Assembly (NCBI GenBank): GCA_035545535.1
Contig: DASZYF010000196.1
Location: 1 to 11,624 of the forward strand
Origin: DASZYF01 sp035545535
Lineage (GTDB): Bacteria; Actinomycetota; Actinomycetes; Mycobacteriales; CAJCIY01
Direction: 5' to 3'
DNA length: 11,624 nt
The notes beneath the pieces are model-generated. The model saw only the letters and a program-made list of their open reading frames with translations, did not search any database and was not told where the DNA came from. Below are positions 10,681-11,624 of the stretch, piece after piece. The translations under genes and the position numbers were made by a program. Numbering within the stretch: position 1 is the stretch's first letter; every line of letters starts with the position of its first letter.

Positions 10681-11624
10681 ATGAGCTCCCCCGCCCGCGC
10701 CGACCGCAAGGCCGCGCGCATGGAAGCCCGTGGCATGGACCCCGAGCTGCGCCGGCTCGGCATGGTCGTGATCCTCGGGACGATCATGTCGATCCTCGAC
10801 GTGACGATCGTGATCGTCGCCATCGACACCCTCGCCCGCGACTTCCACGCGACGCTGTCGACCATCCAGTGGGTCAGCACCGGCTACCTGCTCGCCCTCT
10901 CGGCGGTCATCCCGCTGTCCGGCTGGGCGGTCGAGCGCTTCGGCGCGAAGCGCATGTGGATGTTCTCGCTGACGATGTTCACGCTCGGCTCGGCTCTCTG
11001 CGGGCTCGCGTGGAACGCCCCGTCGCTCATCCTGTTCCGCGTCCTGCAGGGCCTCGGCGGCGGCATGATCATGCCGATCGGCATGTCGATCCTGGCCAAG
11101 GCGGCGGGGCCGGCGCGGATCGGCCGCGTGATGGGCACGCTCGGTGTTCCGATGCTGCTCGGCCCGGTGCTCGGCCCGGTGATCGGCGGCGTGCTGGTCA
11201 CGCACCTGTCGTGGCGCTGGTGCTTCTACGTCAACGTGCCCATCGGCTTCGTGGCGCTGTACCTGGCGCGACGCGTCATGGCCGCCGACACCGAGCGGCA
11301 CAAGGCGCCGCTCGACGTGCGCGGCCTCGCCCTGCTCTCCCCCGGCCTCGCGCTGACCGTCTACGGGCTGTCCGAAGCCGGCACCGGCAGCGGCTTCGGT
11401 TCGACGAGGGTGCTCGCGTCCATCGCCGTCGGCCTGCTGCTCGTCGCCGCCTTCTCCGTGAACGCTCTGCGGGTCACCGCGCCGCTGCTGGACCTGCGGC
11501 TGTTCCGCATCAGCGGGTTCCGCATGTCGAGCCTCACCTCACTGACCGTCGGCGCGGGCATGTTCGGGACGATGTTCATCCTGCCGCTCTACTACCAGGT
11601 GACCCGCGGCGCGAGCGCGATGGA
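10681..11624 (+). CDS. MFS multidrug efflux transporter, DHA2 (EmrB/QacA) family, C-terminus missing
   Basis: I translated this frame by hand: 314 codons without a stop to the window edge. The start is taken at ATG 10681 (MSSPARADRKAARME), because in-frame ATGs at 10651 and 10642 would leave no room for a promoter. A basic cytoplasmic N-terminus leads to TM1 with the DHA2 motif 'SILDVTIVIVAIDTLARDF' (37-55). 'QWVSTGYLLALSAVIPLSGW' (63-82) and motif A 'ERFGAKR' (85-91) follow. Then come 'FRVLQGLGGGMIMPIG' (119-134) and the antiporter motif C 'LLGPVLGPVIGG' (159-170). 'SWRWCFYVNVPIG' (177-189) is typical of 14-helix proton-coupled drug exporters. At least seven to nine helices are present. The divergent marR gene suggests induction by its exported compounds, whose identity is unknown. 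Confidence 0.92.
   Translation, partial: MSSPARADRKAARMEARGMDPELRRLGMVVILGTIMSILDVTIVIVAIDTLARDFHATLSTIQWVSTGYLLALSAVIPLSGWAVERFGAKRMWMFSLTMFTLGSALCGLAWNAPSLILFRVLQGLGGGMIMPIGMSILAKAAGPARIGRVMGTLGVPMLLGPVLGPVIGGVLVTHLSWRWCFYVNVPIGFVALYLARRVMAADTERHKAPLDVRGLALLSPGLALTVYGLSEAGTGSGFGSTRVLASIAVGLLLVAAFSVNALRVTAPLLDLRLFRISGFRMSSLTSLTVGAGMFGTMFILPLYYQVTRGASAM

Overview
The window is high-GC DNA (roughly 70% by eye) with dense, often overlapping genes and frequent GTG starts. The gene families point to an actinomycete (class Actinomycetia). The principal sigma factor is of the SigA/HrdB type and ends in the actinobacterial LRHPSRSQVLRDYLD tail. An Rv2175c-family DNA-binding protein and an MhuD-like heme-degrading monooxygenase are also present. 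Genus cannot be fixed from the sequence alone. I see no tRNA, rRNA, CRISPR array, insertion sequence or phage gene.

Layout. (1) Bases 1-2037, minus strand: four genes joined by one-base stop/start overlaps. In transcription order they are a heme-degrading-type monooxygenase, an FAD/NAD(P)H reductase of the ferredoxin-reductase family, an Rv2175c-like winged-helix protein, and thiS, which is cut by the window edge. (2) Bases 2078-2152, plus strand: a 24-codon open frame that looks like the stump of a DUF1330-like gene. (3) Bases 2172-5204, minus strand: a quinone-oxidoreductase-like MDR enzyme, a stand-alone ABC ATPase, and a YcaQ/AlkX-type DNA glycosylase. The last two overlap by 4 bases. (4) Bases 5401-6732, plus strand: the principal sigma factor, with a Lys/Ala/Pro-rich N-terminus. 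It ends in a 13-bp tandem repeat that supplies stop codons in all three frames and is followed by a perfect 17-bp terminator hairpin. (5) Bases 6984-10038, plus strand: a two-subunit molybdenum hydroxylase of the isoquinoline 1-oxidoreductase (IorAB) type. The large subunit carries a Tat signal. A tiny six-codon frame lies between the large and small subunit genes. (6) Bases 10141-11624: a MarR regulator divergent from a DHA2-family multidrug exporter, which is truncated by the window end. Their short shared promoter region is packed with inverted repeats.

How the genes may work together. The first operon pairs a heme monooxygenase with a flavin reductase that could feed it electrons, as IruO does for IsdG/IsdI in Staphylococcus aureus. 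This is inference from family and gene coupling. The molybdenum hydroxylase should be exported folded by Tat, with the signal-less small subunit carried along; its substrate and electron acceptor are not encoded here. The MarR/exporter pair looks like a classic drug- or solvent-responsive efflux module. The most unusual sequence-level observations are the repeat at the sigma-factor stop codon, the mini-ORF coupled to the small subunit, and the nested inverted repeats on both sides of marR.
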